DNA from: Bacteroidia bacterium
GTDB taxonomy: Bacteria; Bacteroidota; Bacteroidia; Bacteroidales; JAPLDU01
Direction of reading: 5' to 3'
DNA: 64,000 nucleotides
Assembly (NCBI GenBank): GCA_026391255.1
Contig: JAPLDU010000018.1
Span: forward strand, 1 to 64,000
The stretch's first letter is position 1, and the number at the start of each line of letters is the position of its first letter. The notes below the pieces were generated by a model. It was not told where the DNA came from. It worked only from the letters and a program-made list of their open reading frames with translations, and searched no databases. The position numbers and the translations under genes are program-made. Below, one piece after another: positions 15,241 to 24,942 of the stretch.

Positions 15241-15753
15241 GTGAATTTGTTAAATGTTTTAAAAGTCATAAGGCGGATACTCGTATTCAGCACATTTTTA
15301 TTATTTTATATTGGAGTAAAAGCGCAGGAAATGCCGCCACGACCCTTGGCTGTATATGTTAATCCGGCACTGGGTCTGGTTTTTGGGCAATTTACACATG
15401 GCCCTTCAGGTGGAACAATCATTATTAGTCCATCTGGTTCAAGATCAGCTACAGGAAGCGTGATACCACTCAACGGGGAATCATATTCCACTGCTATTTT
15501 TGAAATAGAAGCAAACCCCGGAACAATTGTCTCTATGGTTTTTGGACCTGATGCGATACTTACAGGCAGTAATGGTGGTTCCATGACGCTTCAGATTGGT
15601 GGATCATATCCCTCATCACCTCTGGTTACCAATGCCGTACCTCCATTGCGTACCCTGGTGTATGTTGGAGGTACTCTGCTGGTTGGAGGCCCGTTGGCAA
15701 ACCCGCCGGGAAGTTATTACGGTACCTTTTATGTCACTTTTTTCCAGGAATGA
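15241..15753 (+). CDS. Small secreted DUF4402-like (pilin-like) protein, 170 aa
   Basis: GTG start 10 nt after the adhesin stop; N-terminal signal peptide ending near VKAQ; pattern FGQFTHGPSGGTIIISPSGSRSATGSVIPL...YSTAIFEIEANPG resembles DUF4402. Confidence 0.7.
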   Translation: MNLLNVLKVIRRILVFSTFLLFYIGVKAQEMPPRPLAVYVNPALGLVFGQFTHGPSGGTIIISPSGSRSATGSVIPLNGESYSTAIFEIEANPGTIVSMVFGPDAILTGSNGGSMTLQIGGSYPSSPLVTNAVPPLRTLVYVGGTLLVGGPLANPPGSYYGTFYVTFFQE

Positions 15754-18455
15754 CCAGTGAGCTATCTTCAATTGACCGGTTTGTAATGGTTAGCTATAGA
15801 AAAAATAGTACCGCAGAGTGCAATCATAATTACTTCAACCCGAATTGTTTTCTTTCACTGATTATTACCGGGATTCTTTCCATCTCGCTGGTTGGGAAAG
15901 CCTATTCCCAGGATTTGAACAACTTTGATGAAATCTCAGTATACCTGAATGTTCAGGGTGTCGGTGGGCTTGATGTATCTGCCATTACCAATAGTCATGA
16001 TCTGTTTCTGTCAGTGAATGAGGTATTTGATTTCCTGAAGATCAGGAATGTGGCAAGTCAGGGTTACGATACATTATCCGGTTTTTTTATCAACCAGGAA
16101 TCAGAATACCTGATTGACAGGATCAATCATGAGATTACCTACCAGAATACCGTATATGACCTGAAACCGGAGGATATCATGCATACAGAGACAGGCCTGT
16201 ACCTGAAACTAAACTACTTTGGTGAAATTTTCGGTCTGGAATGTACCTTTAATTTCAGAAGCCTGTCAGTGAACCTCAAAACCAAACTTGAACTGCCCGT
16301 GATCAGGGAGATGAAAATGAAACAATTGCGGAATAATATCAGCAGGTTAAAAGGAGAAATAAAAGCTGATACGGTGATTCACAATAACTATCCACTCTTT
16401 AAGCTGGGAACTGCCGATTGGTCGGTGAATGCAACCCAGGAAATAAATAAAAGGAAAGATGCTCGTCTGGGATTGAACCTGGGATCCATTCTCCTGGGTG
16501 GAGAAACAAATATGTCTGTAAATTACCAGACTGGTTACTCGATAAGCGAGAGACAACTGAATTATAACTGGCATTATGTCAATAATGAAAATACTGCATT
16601 AAGGCAGGTATTTGCCGGAAAAATAAGTGCGAGGGCAATATCTACAATATATGCCCCGGTTCTTGGATTACAGTTTACCAACACACCCACCACCTACCGC
16701 AGGTCATTTGGAACTTATACCCTAAGCGATTACACCGACCCGGGTTGGTTAGTGGAATTGTATGTGAATAATGTGCTGGTGGATTATATTAAAGCTGATG
16801 CATTAGGATTTTATTCTTTTGAAATACCGCTTGTATACGGGAATACCACCATTAAACTCAGGTTCTACGGGCCTTGGGGTGAAGAACGTTCTAGTGAACA
16901 AAACATTTCAATACCATTTGAATTCCTGCCTGTCCATGAATTTGAATATTCGGTCAACGGTGGTATGGTAGAAGACGGGCACAACAGCATATATTCCCAG
17001 ACAAATATCAACTATGGACTGAACCACCGGATAACAATGGGAGGGGGCATGGAGTATCTTTCATCAGTTAGTTCAGGGAAATTCATGCCTTACCTGGGTT
17101 CTTCGGTAAGGCTTACATCAAATATCCTGCTTAACGGTCAGTATGTGAACAAGGTGCTATCAAAAGCGATCATGACGTACCATCTGCCATCCAGTGCCCA
17201 GTTAGAATTCGATTATATCCGGTATGCAGAACACCAGACCGCCATAAATAATAATATGCTGGAAGAACGTAAGGTGATTATATCATTTCCCCTGAAAGTA
17301 AAGGAATTTTTAATATCCTCAAGACTGAAACTAGGCCAGGCTTTTGTTCCGGGGACCAAATATGAAAATGCGGAATTATTACTTTCGGGCCTTGTGGCAG
17401 GAGTCAGCACAAATCTGACAACATCGGCCGTGTTTCTTGAACAGGTATCGCCCAATGTCAACAGCAATCTGTTTCTGGGATTCAGGCTCCCCAAAGGTGT
17501 ACTAATGACAACCCAGACGCAGTACGACTTCCAGCAAAATCAATTTATGTCCTTGAAGCTGTCATTTGAAAAACATTTTATTGGAAATGGGTTTATGAAT
17601 GTTAGTTATGAAAAATTTTTAAGTACCAATGCTCAAACCATTGAATTTGGTTTAAGATATGATTTTAATTTTGCAGAGACTGATTTCTCTGTCAGGAGTG
17701 GTACAAATTCCACATTATTTGTTGAATATGCTAAGGGAAGCCTTTTAAATGAAGGCCGGAAAGGGCATATTAAACTCAGCAACAGGAGCAGTGTTGGCAA
17801 GGGAGGACTCATCATTGTTCCATTCTTTGATCTGAACAACAACGGACAAAGGGATCCCGGTGAATCTAAAGTGGCTGGCCTTACCATGCATATGAACGGA
17901 GGACGTACAGAACTCCGGCCAAATGATACCACGATTCTCGTGAATGATTTAGAGCCATATACAAATTACTTCATTGAGATTGATCCGGCAAGTCTGAATA
18001 ATATAGCATGGCATATCAGGAAACCTGTCATAAGTATTTCTGTTGATCCTAATTGCTTCAGATTGCTTGAAATACCGGTGAATATTGTAGGAGAAGTTTC
18101 AGGTACAGTATACTTGAACGACGAAAACGGGAAAAAGGGACAGGAACGCATCATTGTAGGAATCTATGATGAAAAAGGCCAGACACTTGCGAAAGTGATG
18201 ACTGAATCAGACGGATTCTTCAGTTATCTGGGCCTGGCACCCGGATCATATCTTGCCAGAATTGATTCTGCTCAATTACAGAAATTACAAATGACTGCCA
18301 TTCCGGCTTCATCTAAATTCAGTATTAAAATGTCAATGGATGGAGACGTGGTTGATAATCTGGAATTTATTATTGAACATATCACCAAAACGCCGGATCA
18401 CGGAACTAAACCAGATGAAAAAGAACCGGTTGAAAAAGAAAAGGAAGAAAAATAA
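15750..18455 (+). CDS. Usher-like outer membrane protein (alternative chaperone-usher type) with SdrD/carboxypeptidase-like C-terminal domains
   Basis: ATGA overlap with the preceding CDS. Long beta-barrel-like ORF with an usher-like segment (DYTDPGWLVELYVNNVLVDYIKADALGFYSFEIPLVYGNTTIKLRFYGPWGEERSSEQ). C-terminal FFDLNNNGQRDPGESKVAGLTMHMNG and GTVYLNDENGKKGQERIIVGIYDEKGQTLAKVMTESDGFFSYLGLAPGSY repeats. A downstream ATG (MVSYRK) is an alternative start. Confidence 0.65.
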   Translation: MTSELSSIDRFVMVSYRKNSTAECNHNYFNPNCFLSLIITGILSISLVGKAYSQDLNNFDEISVYLNVQGVGGLDVSAITNSHDLFLSVNEVFDFLKIRNVASQGYDTLSGFFINQESEYLIDRINHEITYQNTVYDLKPEDIMHTETGLYLKLNYFGEIFGLECTFNFRSLSVNLKTKLELPVIREMKMKQLRNNISRLKGEIKADTVIHNNYPLFKLGTADWSVNATQEINKRKDARLGLNLGSILLGGETNMSVNYQTGYSISERQLNYNWHYVNNENTALRQVFAGKISARAISTIYAPVLGLQFTNTPTTYRRSFGTYTLSDYTDPGWLVELYVNNVLVDYIKADALGFYSFEIPLVYGNTTIKLRFYGPWGEERSSEQNISIPFEFLPVHEFEYSVNGGMVEDGHNSIYSQTNINYGLNHRITMGGGMEYLSSVSSGKFMPYLGSSVRLTSNILLNGQYVNKVLSKAIMTYHLPSSAQLEFDYIRYAEHQTAINNNMLEERKVIISFPLKVKEFLISSRLKLGQAFVPGTKYENAELLLSGLVAGVSTNLTTSAVFLEQVSPNVNSNLFLGFRLPKGVLMTTQTQYDFQQNQFMSLKLSFEKHFIGNGFMNVSYEKFLSTNAQTIEFGLRYDFNFAETDFSVRSGTNSTLFVEYAKGSLLNEGRKGHIKLSNRSSVGKGGLIIVPFFDLNNNGQRDPGESKVAGLTMHMNGGRTELRPNDTTILVNDLEPYTNYFIEIDPASLNNIAWHIRKPVISISVDPNCFRLLEIPVNIVGEVSGTVYLNDENGKKGQERIIVGIYDEKGQTLAKVMTESDGFFSYLGLAPGSYLARIDSAQLQKLQMTAIPASSKFSIKMSMDGDVVDNLEFIIEHITKTPDHGTKPDEKEPVEKEKEEK

Positions 18456-18502
18456 ATAATTGGAAGAAAATATGGATAGTCTTTCAAAATTATTCCGGGT
18501 TT

Positions 18503-19081
18503 CTAATCTCCGCTGGCCTGGGTCAAAGTAAGATAAACAGTCACAACAATACCTTCGTTGGCTTCAATCAGACCAAAATTGACTGACGGATTCACCAGTG
18601 ACCAGGTATAAACCATTTGATAACCGTCATTAGGACCGGTTCCTGTATAACAGCTGCGGATATCAGAAATGATATTTTGATCAACTGCAGAAAGTACAAC
18701 CGGTGAACTGACCGGTGTACCCAGATTGCCTCCGCTGTTGGTACGTGTGGCCGGTAATGGTTGTAATGTCAGCTTTGTCCCGCGTGGCACAGCACCTACA
18801 ATTTTTGCCTTGATATCACGGTGCGAACCACTGGGAACCACTGATGTAACTTTCACCCAAAGGTTGTCATTTGTAGCACTGACAGTAATGGATGATCCTG
18901 CAGTTGAGGTGGTAAGTGTCATGGATACAGGAGCATTGTTGGTCGAAATCAGTGAAACCTGAGGTATATTAAGCACCAAAGCATCGCCGGCAGTGATCTG
19001 GTCAGGTATAATCTGGGCCTGCAATACACCGGTCATAAAACTTGCTCCGATAAAGCTTAATATTACTGCTGATATTTTCAA
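18503..19081 (-). CDS. Small secreted pilin-like protein, paralogue of 19289..19840
   Basis: Signal peptide; shared motif GGNLGTPVS-LS-Q-II-I-SCYTGTG-G-Q-YxW with the neighbouring minus-strand ORF. Confidence 0.6.
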   Translation of the reverse strand: MKISAVILSFIGASFMTGVLQAQIIPDQITAGDALVLNIPQVSLISTNNAPVSMTLTTSTAGSSITVSATNDNLWVKVTSVVPSGSHRDIKAKIVGAVPRGTKLTLQPLPATRTNSGGNLGTPVSSPVVLSAVDQNIISDIRSCYTGTGPNDGYQMVYTWSLVNPSVNFGLIEANEGIVVTVYLTLTQASGD

Positions 19082-19288
19082 CTTGATTTATTCCTGGTTA
19101 ATACGCAATATACTATTTCCAGTATAGAATATTTTCAGTGTACAAACATATTTGATTAGTTACAATGAGAACTAAGCAAATTGCTGAATTAATGGTTAAG
19201 AATGCTGATTTATTTTATCGGAATACTGAAGTAAGCTATTCCGTTGAATTCAAATATGAACTCCAGAGGGTATTTCCTGCGATAATAT

Positions 19289-19840
19289 TTATTCAGACGA
19301 TAAAATCGTATAAGTAAGTGCAATTACATTGCCACTATCCGATTCATTATTGCTATAATTCTTATCAACGATCCAGGAATAAGTAAGCTGATGTCCTTTG
19401 AGCAGTCCGGTTCCTGTATAGCAACTTCCTATGTTAGTGATGATATCCTGAGGTGATTCAGAAAGGGTAATCTCGCTTACAGGTGTTCCAAGGTTACCTG
19501 CTCCATCCCCAACATAATTTCCTGTCATGAGCTTTATACTTGTCGATTCAGGCAGTTGGCCAGAGCTGATATTTACTGTAATTTTATTGGAAGTACCACT
19601 GTTAACAACAGAGGAATAATTTATCCAGCTGTTTTTTGATGATTCAGGAGTAATGACAACGCCTACCTGGGATGGGGATGAAAATGATATTGTATTGTCG
19701 GTTTCAATAGCAAGGATTGCAACAGGAGGAATTGAAAAATTCAGATTGCTGACTGCAGTATTGCTCTGGGCAACACTATTGTTACCGTGAAGCATAATTA
19801 CCGCCACAAAAACAATCAGAAGATTCTTACTTATATTCAC
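19289..19840 (-). CDS. Small secreted pilin-like protein, paralogue of 18503..19081
   Basis: Signal peptide (MNISKNLLIVFVAVIMLHGNNSVAQ); GAGNLGTPVSEITLSESPQDIITNIGSCYTGTGLLKGHQLTYSW motif shared with paralogue. Confidence 0.6.
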   Translation of the reverse strand: MNISKNLLIVFVAVIMLHGNNSVAQSNTAVSNLNFSIPPVAILAIETDNTISFSSPSQVGVVITPESSKNSWINYSSVVNSGTSNKITVNISSGQLPESTSIKLMTGNYVGDGAGNLGTPVSEITLSESPQDIITNIGSCYTGTGLLKGHQLTYSWIVDKNYSNNESDSGNVIALTYTILSSE

Positions 19841-20220
19841 CGATTTATTATTTTAAAATCGGTGCGAACGTAATGATACTGAAGCAGAATGATAAAATTA
19901 TTTGACCAAGCTCAGTTTTTTATCCACGAACTGCATAATTAGTTACACTAATAAATTTAAGTGAATTTTCAGAGTCTGTGCATTTTGTTCATATTTATGA
20001 ATTCAGAATCATTATTTACTCACAATTATTTTTTAAGGTGTTCGTGAGATCGCTTCGCTAAGTTAACGATAAATGATTTAAGATGTGACTGGTAACCTGA
20101 AATCTAAAACTTAACCAAAAAATGGAAAGAATTGGAAATAACAATTTCCTGACTCCAGGGCCGGTGAAATTGTACTGTTATTGTTTTATCCCAGGCATGC
20201 GATACTAACAGCGGAAATGT

Positions 20221-20288
20221 AAATTGCCCGGAGGGCATAAATTTCAATAGAAAAATGAACCAATAAATCATTAATTGTCCGTAGGACA
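20221..20288. repeat. Two short REP-like hairpins: TGCCC-GGA-GGGCA and TGTCC-GTA-GGACA
   Basis: Perfect 5-bp stems with 3-nt loops (20225-20237 and 20276-20288) in non-coding DNA. Confidence 0.6.
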
Positions 20289-20735
20289 TTAATTAACAAC
20301 ACGATGGCAAATACCTGTTCACATATTTGATAATTGTTAATCTCCTGACGGGGAATCCATTCTGTTAGCTATCTCCATGCTATTGAAATTGATCTCCTCT
20401 GGAAAAGGTAATTTTATTCATGAGACTAAATTTTCAGGAACAAAGTGAACTGAAAATTTAAAGTTGAACCATCCCGACGAAGGCGGAGGGTAAATACCCC
20501 GCTGCTCTGCGGCAGAACTTGGGTTGAGATGTTCTGGTACTTTAAAGCAATATCGCTCAATTGACAATAATCATAAGCAATTTACATCAATCCCAAATTC
20601 TGGAACATACCCAAAAAGATTAATAGTTGCGGGTAATTCTTTTTCTTTAATCATTACATGTGATTTTAATAATAGGGCACTGAATAACCTGAAAAGGTAC
20701 TGGCAAAAAGAAAAAAATAAAAAGCGGAGACAGAA

Positions 20736-21380
20736 CTACAGAGATGCAATTCCCTTTTTCAGTGCATATTTTATCAGGTCGGTATTGGTATTCAAGCCTA
20801 ATTTTACAAGGATATTTTGTTTATGTGTACCGACTGTTTTTATACTGATGAATAAGATTTCACCAATTTCACGGGTACTTTTCCCCTCTGCAATCAATTT
20901 TAGTATTTCAAGTTCCCGTTCCGTAAGATTCGGGGTATTATCGTGAATGGATTCTTCTTTGTGAAGATAGTCGTGGATCAATCCTTCCGTAATTTCATTT
21001 TCCAGATAAATCTTGCCACTATTTACTGAATTAACAGCTTCAATCAGTTGATTATATGTGCAATTTTTAAACAGGTACCCCGAAGCACCTGCTTCAAGCA
21101 TACCTTTAATATATTGTCTGTCTGAATGCATTGAAAGTGCGATGATTTTTATATCCGGCAATTCTTTTAACAATAATTTGGTAGCCTCCACACCGTTGAG
21201 AACAGGCATTCCAATATCCATAATGACAACATCAGGCTTAAATTCTTTCGATTTGGTGATCGCATCATGGCCATTTTCGGCTTCAGCAACAATTTCTATA
21301 TCATTCGAATCCAACAGAAGGTTTACCAAACCTTCCCTGAATAATCTATGATCATCGACAATAATTACTTTGATTGGCAT
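20736..21380 (-). CDS. NarL/FixJ-family response regulator (REC + LuxR HTH)
   Basis: [82 protein letters not shown]. Confidence 0.93.
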   Translation of the reverse strand: [214 protein letters not shown]

Positions 21381-21384
21381 ATTA

Positions 21385-22947
21385 TTAATTTTCTAAGGGG
21401 ATTCTCACAATTGCTTTCGTTCCTTTATTCTTCTTGGATTCAAACTGCAACAAACCCTGAATGGAATCTAATCTTTCGCTGATATTAAACAAACCAAAAC
21501 CACCCTGGTCGGAAAACTTTATGTTTGATTTATATTTAAATCCTTTTCCATTATCTGTCACTGATACGCACAAGTAATACAGGTCTTTATGTATCTCCAC
21601 TTCAATAATTCCGGCTCCGGAATGTTTAATCGAATTAACAATCAACTCATTGGCAATTCTATATATTAAAATTTTCAGATCGTTGCTTAAATAACGGGTG
21701 TCAGTGGTGCATTTGAGCTTGGTTTCAATCATATGTTTTTCTTCCAGTATTTCGAGGCGCCACCTGATGGCAGGTAACAATCCCAGCTCGAATAATATGG
21801 GCGGACTGAGCTCATAAATCAGGGTTCTTGCCTCTTTGATGGCAGTATTAATCAGGTCGACCGATTCTCTGATCGTTTTACCTGTTTTGGGATGGAGTTC
21901 TGAGTTCAGTAATGAAGTCAGCTTAATATGAACAAGAGAAAGGGTCTGGCTCATACCATCGTGTAGGTACTCCGCAATCCGCCGTCTTTCTTTTTCTTCC
22001 ACATCGGTCAGATCAGCATTCAGTTTTTTTAGTTTTTTCTGGTATTCTTTTATTTCTTCCATTCTTTCCTGAAGATCAGTCTCTGCCTTTACACGTTCAG
22101 TAATATCCTGACATACTCCCCTGTAACTGATCAACTCATTATTTTCATTGAAAACAGGGAACCCACTTACTGACATCCATATTTTTTTACCATTACGATG
22201 CCGGAATATCAGCTTTTCATCTTTAAAGTTAATAGCATTTTTTTTGTCAAGATTCAGTAACGATGATAATCGTTTTGTTTTCCTGAAATATGGAATGATG
22301 ACATTGAACATTTTACCGATGATTTCATCAGGCGTTATTCCCAGAATTTTTTCTAACGAAGAACTAATATATGTGATGTGGCCATCTGAATTGACCTCCC
22401 ATAAGAATTCGAGGGCATATCCTGAAATCTGTAAGAATCTGTCTTCTGCCTGATGACTTTCAATAATTTGATTTCTAATATAATTTTCAAGTTCCTGATT
22501 TTGTTTTCTGAGTTTATCTTCAGCGTTTTTAATTCTCAGCATTACATTTACCAAAGCAATGAACTCAAATTTACTAAATGGTTTTGAAATAAAAGCATCA
22601 GCCCCCGTCTCCAGACCTTTTGCCCTGACTTCAGGATTATTCCCCAATGTCGACAACATGATCACAGGAATCAGGCTGGTGGTTTCGACAGATTTAATTT
22701 TCTGACAAGTCTCAAAACCATCCAGTCCGGACATTAAAATATCAAGGATAATGATTTCCGGGTTATCCGATATTGCCAGTTCAAAGCCTTCCTCTCCGGA
22801 ATGTGCCAGTAGCACAACATAATCCGGATGGCTTTTGTGAAGTATATTCTGAATCAGCTTAAGAGTAATTTCTGAATCATCAATAACCAAAATCTTCTTC
22901 ACAGAATTCATTATCTGATCTGATAAAAAATGATTTTGCAAAGGCAA
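21385..22947 (-). CDS. Hybrid sensor histidine kinase (REC-PAS-HisKA_3-HATPase)
   Basis: KKILVIDDSEITLKLIQNILH; PAS region ITYISSSLEKILGITPDEIIGK; ERRRIAEYLHDGMSQTLSLVHIKL; NELIVNSIKHSGAG...DNGKGF. Likely start is an internal Met (MNSVKK, ~22911). Confidence 0.9.
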   Translation of the reverse strand: MPLQNHFLSDQIMNSVKKILVIDDSEITLKLIQNILHKSHPDYVVLLAHSGEEGFELAISDNPEIIILDILMSGLDGFETCQKIKSVETTSLIPVIMLSTLGNNPEVRAKGLETGADAFISKPFSKFEFIALVNVMLRIKNAEDKLRKQNQELENYIRNQIIESHQAEDRFLQISGYALEFLWEVNSDGHITYISSSLEKILGITPDEIIGKMFNVIIPYFRKTKRLSSLLNLDKKNAINFKDEKLIFRHRNGKKIWMSVSGFPVFNENNELISYRGVCQDITERVKAETDLQERMEEIKEYQKKLKKLNADLTDVEEKERRRIAEYLHDGMSQTLSLVHIKLTSLLNSELHPKTGKTIRESVDLINTAIKEARTLIYELSPPILFELGLLPAIRWRLEILEEKHMIETKLKCTTDTRYLSNDLKILIYRIANELIVNSIKHSGAGIIEVEIHKDLYYLCVSVTDNGKGFKYKSNIKFSDQGGFGLFNISERLDSIQGLLQFESKKNKGTKAIVRIPLEN

Positions 22948-23123
22948 AAACGTATATTGGATAAAAACAACATATTTGTCAATTATTTAACGATAGCCTT
23001 TAATTTATCATAAAATACTGGGTCAAAGATATTAATCATTTCTATATTAATAAATTATTTTTGAACATAATGGGTTAATTTATTAACCAAAAATAAATAT
23101 TATAAACTCAGGTCATTTAGACT

Positions 23124-23310
23124 ATTAGGCACTAGGCATTAGGCATTAGGAAACTGACATTTTAACTTTTAGCTATAATACTGTAATCTTGACAGGTAAG
23201 TAGAAAATTGCAATTCAAACACTCCTCATTTTTCAATAATCTGAATCGATATAGTAACTGAAAAATTACGACCTGTTTTCTAATGCCTGGTGCCTATTGC
23301 CTATTGCCTG
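23124..23310. repeat. Heptamer arrays in opposite orientation: (ttaggca)n at 23124-23150 and (tgcctatt)-type at 23281-23310
   Basis: ttaggcactaggcattaggcattagg ... taatgcctggtgcctattgcctattgcctg. Confidence 0.7.
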
Positions 23311-23448
23311 TTAATTTTTGAATTTATGTTTAATAAAAGGTTTGCTCATTTTTATGTTTAAAAGGCTTTTTATGTATTAGCAGAATTTCAAACTTTGCAG
23401 CCTGTAGGAAGCTACAATTAATTAACCTTAAAAAGACAAAAAGAATAT

Positions 23449-24030
23449 ATGTCAGGCACTACTCATCAAACAACCGAAGATAATTCGCTTTCCGGCGAAT
23501 TGCTGATGCATACGCATGTGGAATCCATGCGGTGTTACCAGTGTGGCAAGTGTTCGGCAGGTTGCCCGATGGCTTTGGATATGGAGTATCCTCCAAGCGT
23601 GGTTATGCGCATGCTGCAAACCGGAGATCCTGAATTGGAAGATAAATTACTCCGCTCATATGCAATCTGGGTTTGCGTTACCTGCGAGACCTGCTTTGCC
23701 CGTTGTCCCATGGAAATTGACATTCCAAAGGTTATGGATTACCTGAGAGAGAAATCATTGAAAATGGGAATTTCAAGTCCGAAAGCTAAGCATATCATCG
23801 CTTTCCATAGGGCTTTCCTCGATATGATTGACAAAACAGGCAGGATGTACGAACTGGGTCTAACGGTAGATTATAAAATGCGTTCTATGACGCTGGGACA
23901 GGATGTTGGTCTTGCCCCGGGCATGATGTCGAGAGGTAAACTTGGCTTGTTTCCTGAAATGATCAGGGATAAAAAGCATATTGCCGGGATATTTTCCAAA
24001 ACCATTAAAAGGAAGGAGGGCGGACAATGA
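23449..24030 (+). CDS. hdrC: Heterodisulfide reductase-like subunit C (two 4Fe-4S motifs)
   Basis: CYQCGKCSAGCPMALDMEYPP and CVTCETCFARCPMEIDIPKVMD; next to hdrB and hdrA. Confidence 0.92.
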   Translation: MSGTTHQTTEDNSLSGELLMHTHVESMRCYQCGKCSAGCPMALDMEYPPSVVMRMLQTGDPELEDKLLRSYAIWVCVTCETCFARCPMEIDIPKVMDYLREKSLKMGISSPKAKHIIAFHRAFLDMIDKTGRMYELGLTVDYKMRSMTLGQDVGLAPGMMSRGKLGLFPEMIRDKKHIAGIFSKTIKRKEGGQ

Positions 24031-24941
24031 AATTAGGTTTTTATCCGGGCTGTTCCATGAAGGGAGGCTCAAGGGAATACAAGGAGTCGGTTGCTGCAGT
24101 TTGTAAAGCATTTGATATAGAATTGGTTGAAGTGCCCGACTGGAATTGCTGTGGTGCCACCGCTGCCCATAACCTGAATAAAGAGCTTGCTCTTTCATTG
24201 CCCGCACGTATTCTCGCACAGGCTGAGAAAGCAGGCCTTTCAGAAATTCTTATTCCCTGCGCTGCCTGCTATAACAGACTCAGTGTTACCCAGCACGAAC
24301 TTAATGAAAATGACAAACTGAAAGAAAGGGTCAAGTCTATCCTGGGTATGGATTACCAGGGAACATCTTCGATTATTAATATCATCCAGATGATTGATAA
24401 ATATGTACTTCCCAATCTGGATGGAAAAGTAGTCAAATCCTTTAACCACCTTGCGGCGTGTTATTACGGCTGCCTGCTGGTGAGGCCCCATGGCATCCTG
24501 AAATTTGACCGTCCGGAAGATCCGGTGACTATGGATAATGTAATCAGGAAGATAGGCGGAAGCCCGGTAGAATGGGCATATAAAGTGGAGTGCTGTGGTG
24601 CAGGATTATCTGTTTCAAAAACCGAAGCGGTAGCCAGGTTGTCAGGTAAAATAGTGGAAGATGCCGCCGACAGGGGATCACAGGTCATCGTTGTTGCCTG
24701 TCCGATGTGTCATCTGAACCTTGATATGAGACGCCCGGAATCAAACAAATACCTGAAGAGAAATATCGATATTCCTGTAATATATATCACACAGGCCATA
24801 GGAATTGCCCTGGGAATGAGCGGCAAAGAACTCGGACTTCAGAGACATTTTGTTCCGGTAATTTTAAAGGAAAAACCGGAGGAACCTGCACCTGTCAAAC
24901 CGGCAAAGAAAGTAGTACAAACTCAAGAAATGGAGGCATAA
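24027..24941 (+). CDS. hdrB: Heterodisulfide reductase-like subunit B (CCG domains)
   Basis: FYPGCSMKGGSREYKESV, DWNCCGATAAH, ECCGAGLSVSKTE, CPMCHLNLDMRR. Confidence 0.93.
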   Translation: MKLGFYPGCSMKGGSREYKESVAAVCKAFDIELVEVPDWNCCGATAAHNLNKELALSLPARILAQAEKAGLSEILIPCAACYNRLSVTQHELNENDKLKERVKSILGMDYQGTSSIINIIQMIDKYVLPNLDGKVVKSFNHLAACYYGCLLVRPHGILKFDRPEDPVTMDNVIRKIGGSPVEWAYKVECCGAGLSVSKTEAVARLSGKIVEDAADRGSQVIVVACPMCHLNLDMRRPESNKYLKRNIDIPVIYITQAIGIALGMSGKELGLQRHFVPVILKEKPEEPAPVKPAKKVVQTQEMEA

Positions 24942-24942
24942 A

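Noticed and set aside
301-15584. Minus-strand and alternative-frame ORFs of 60-296 aa inside the giant adhesin (e.g. 2764..3654, 4183..4455, 10895..11239)
   Set aside because: They lie antisense to a repetitive T/S/N/G coding region; Pro/Val-rich translations are mirror artefacts of ACC/GGT/AAT-rich codons.
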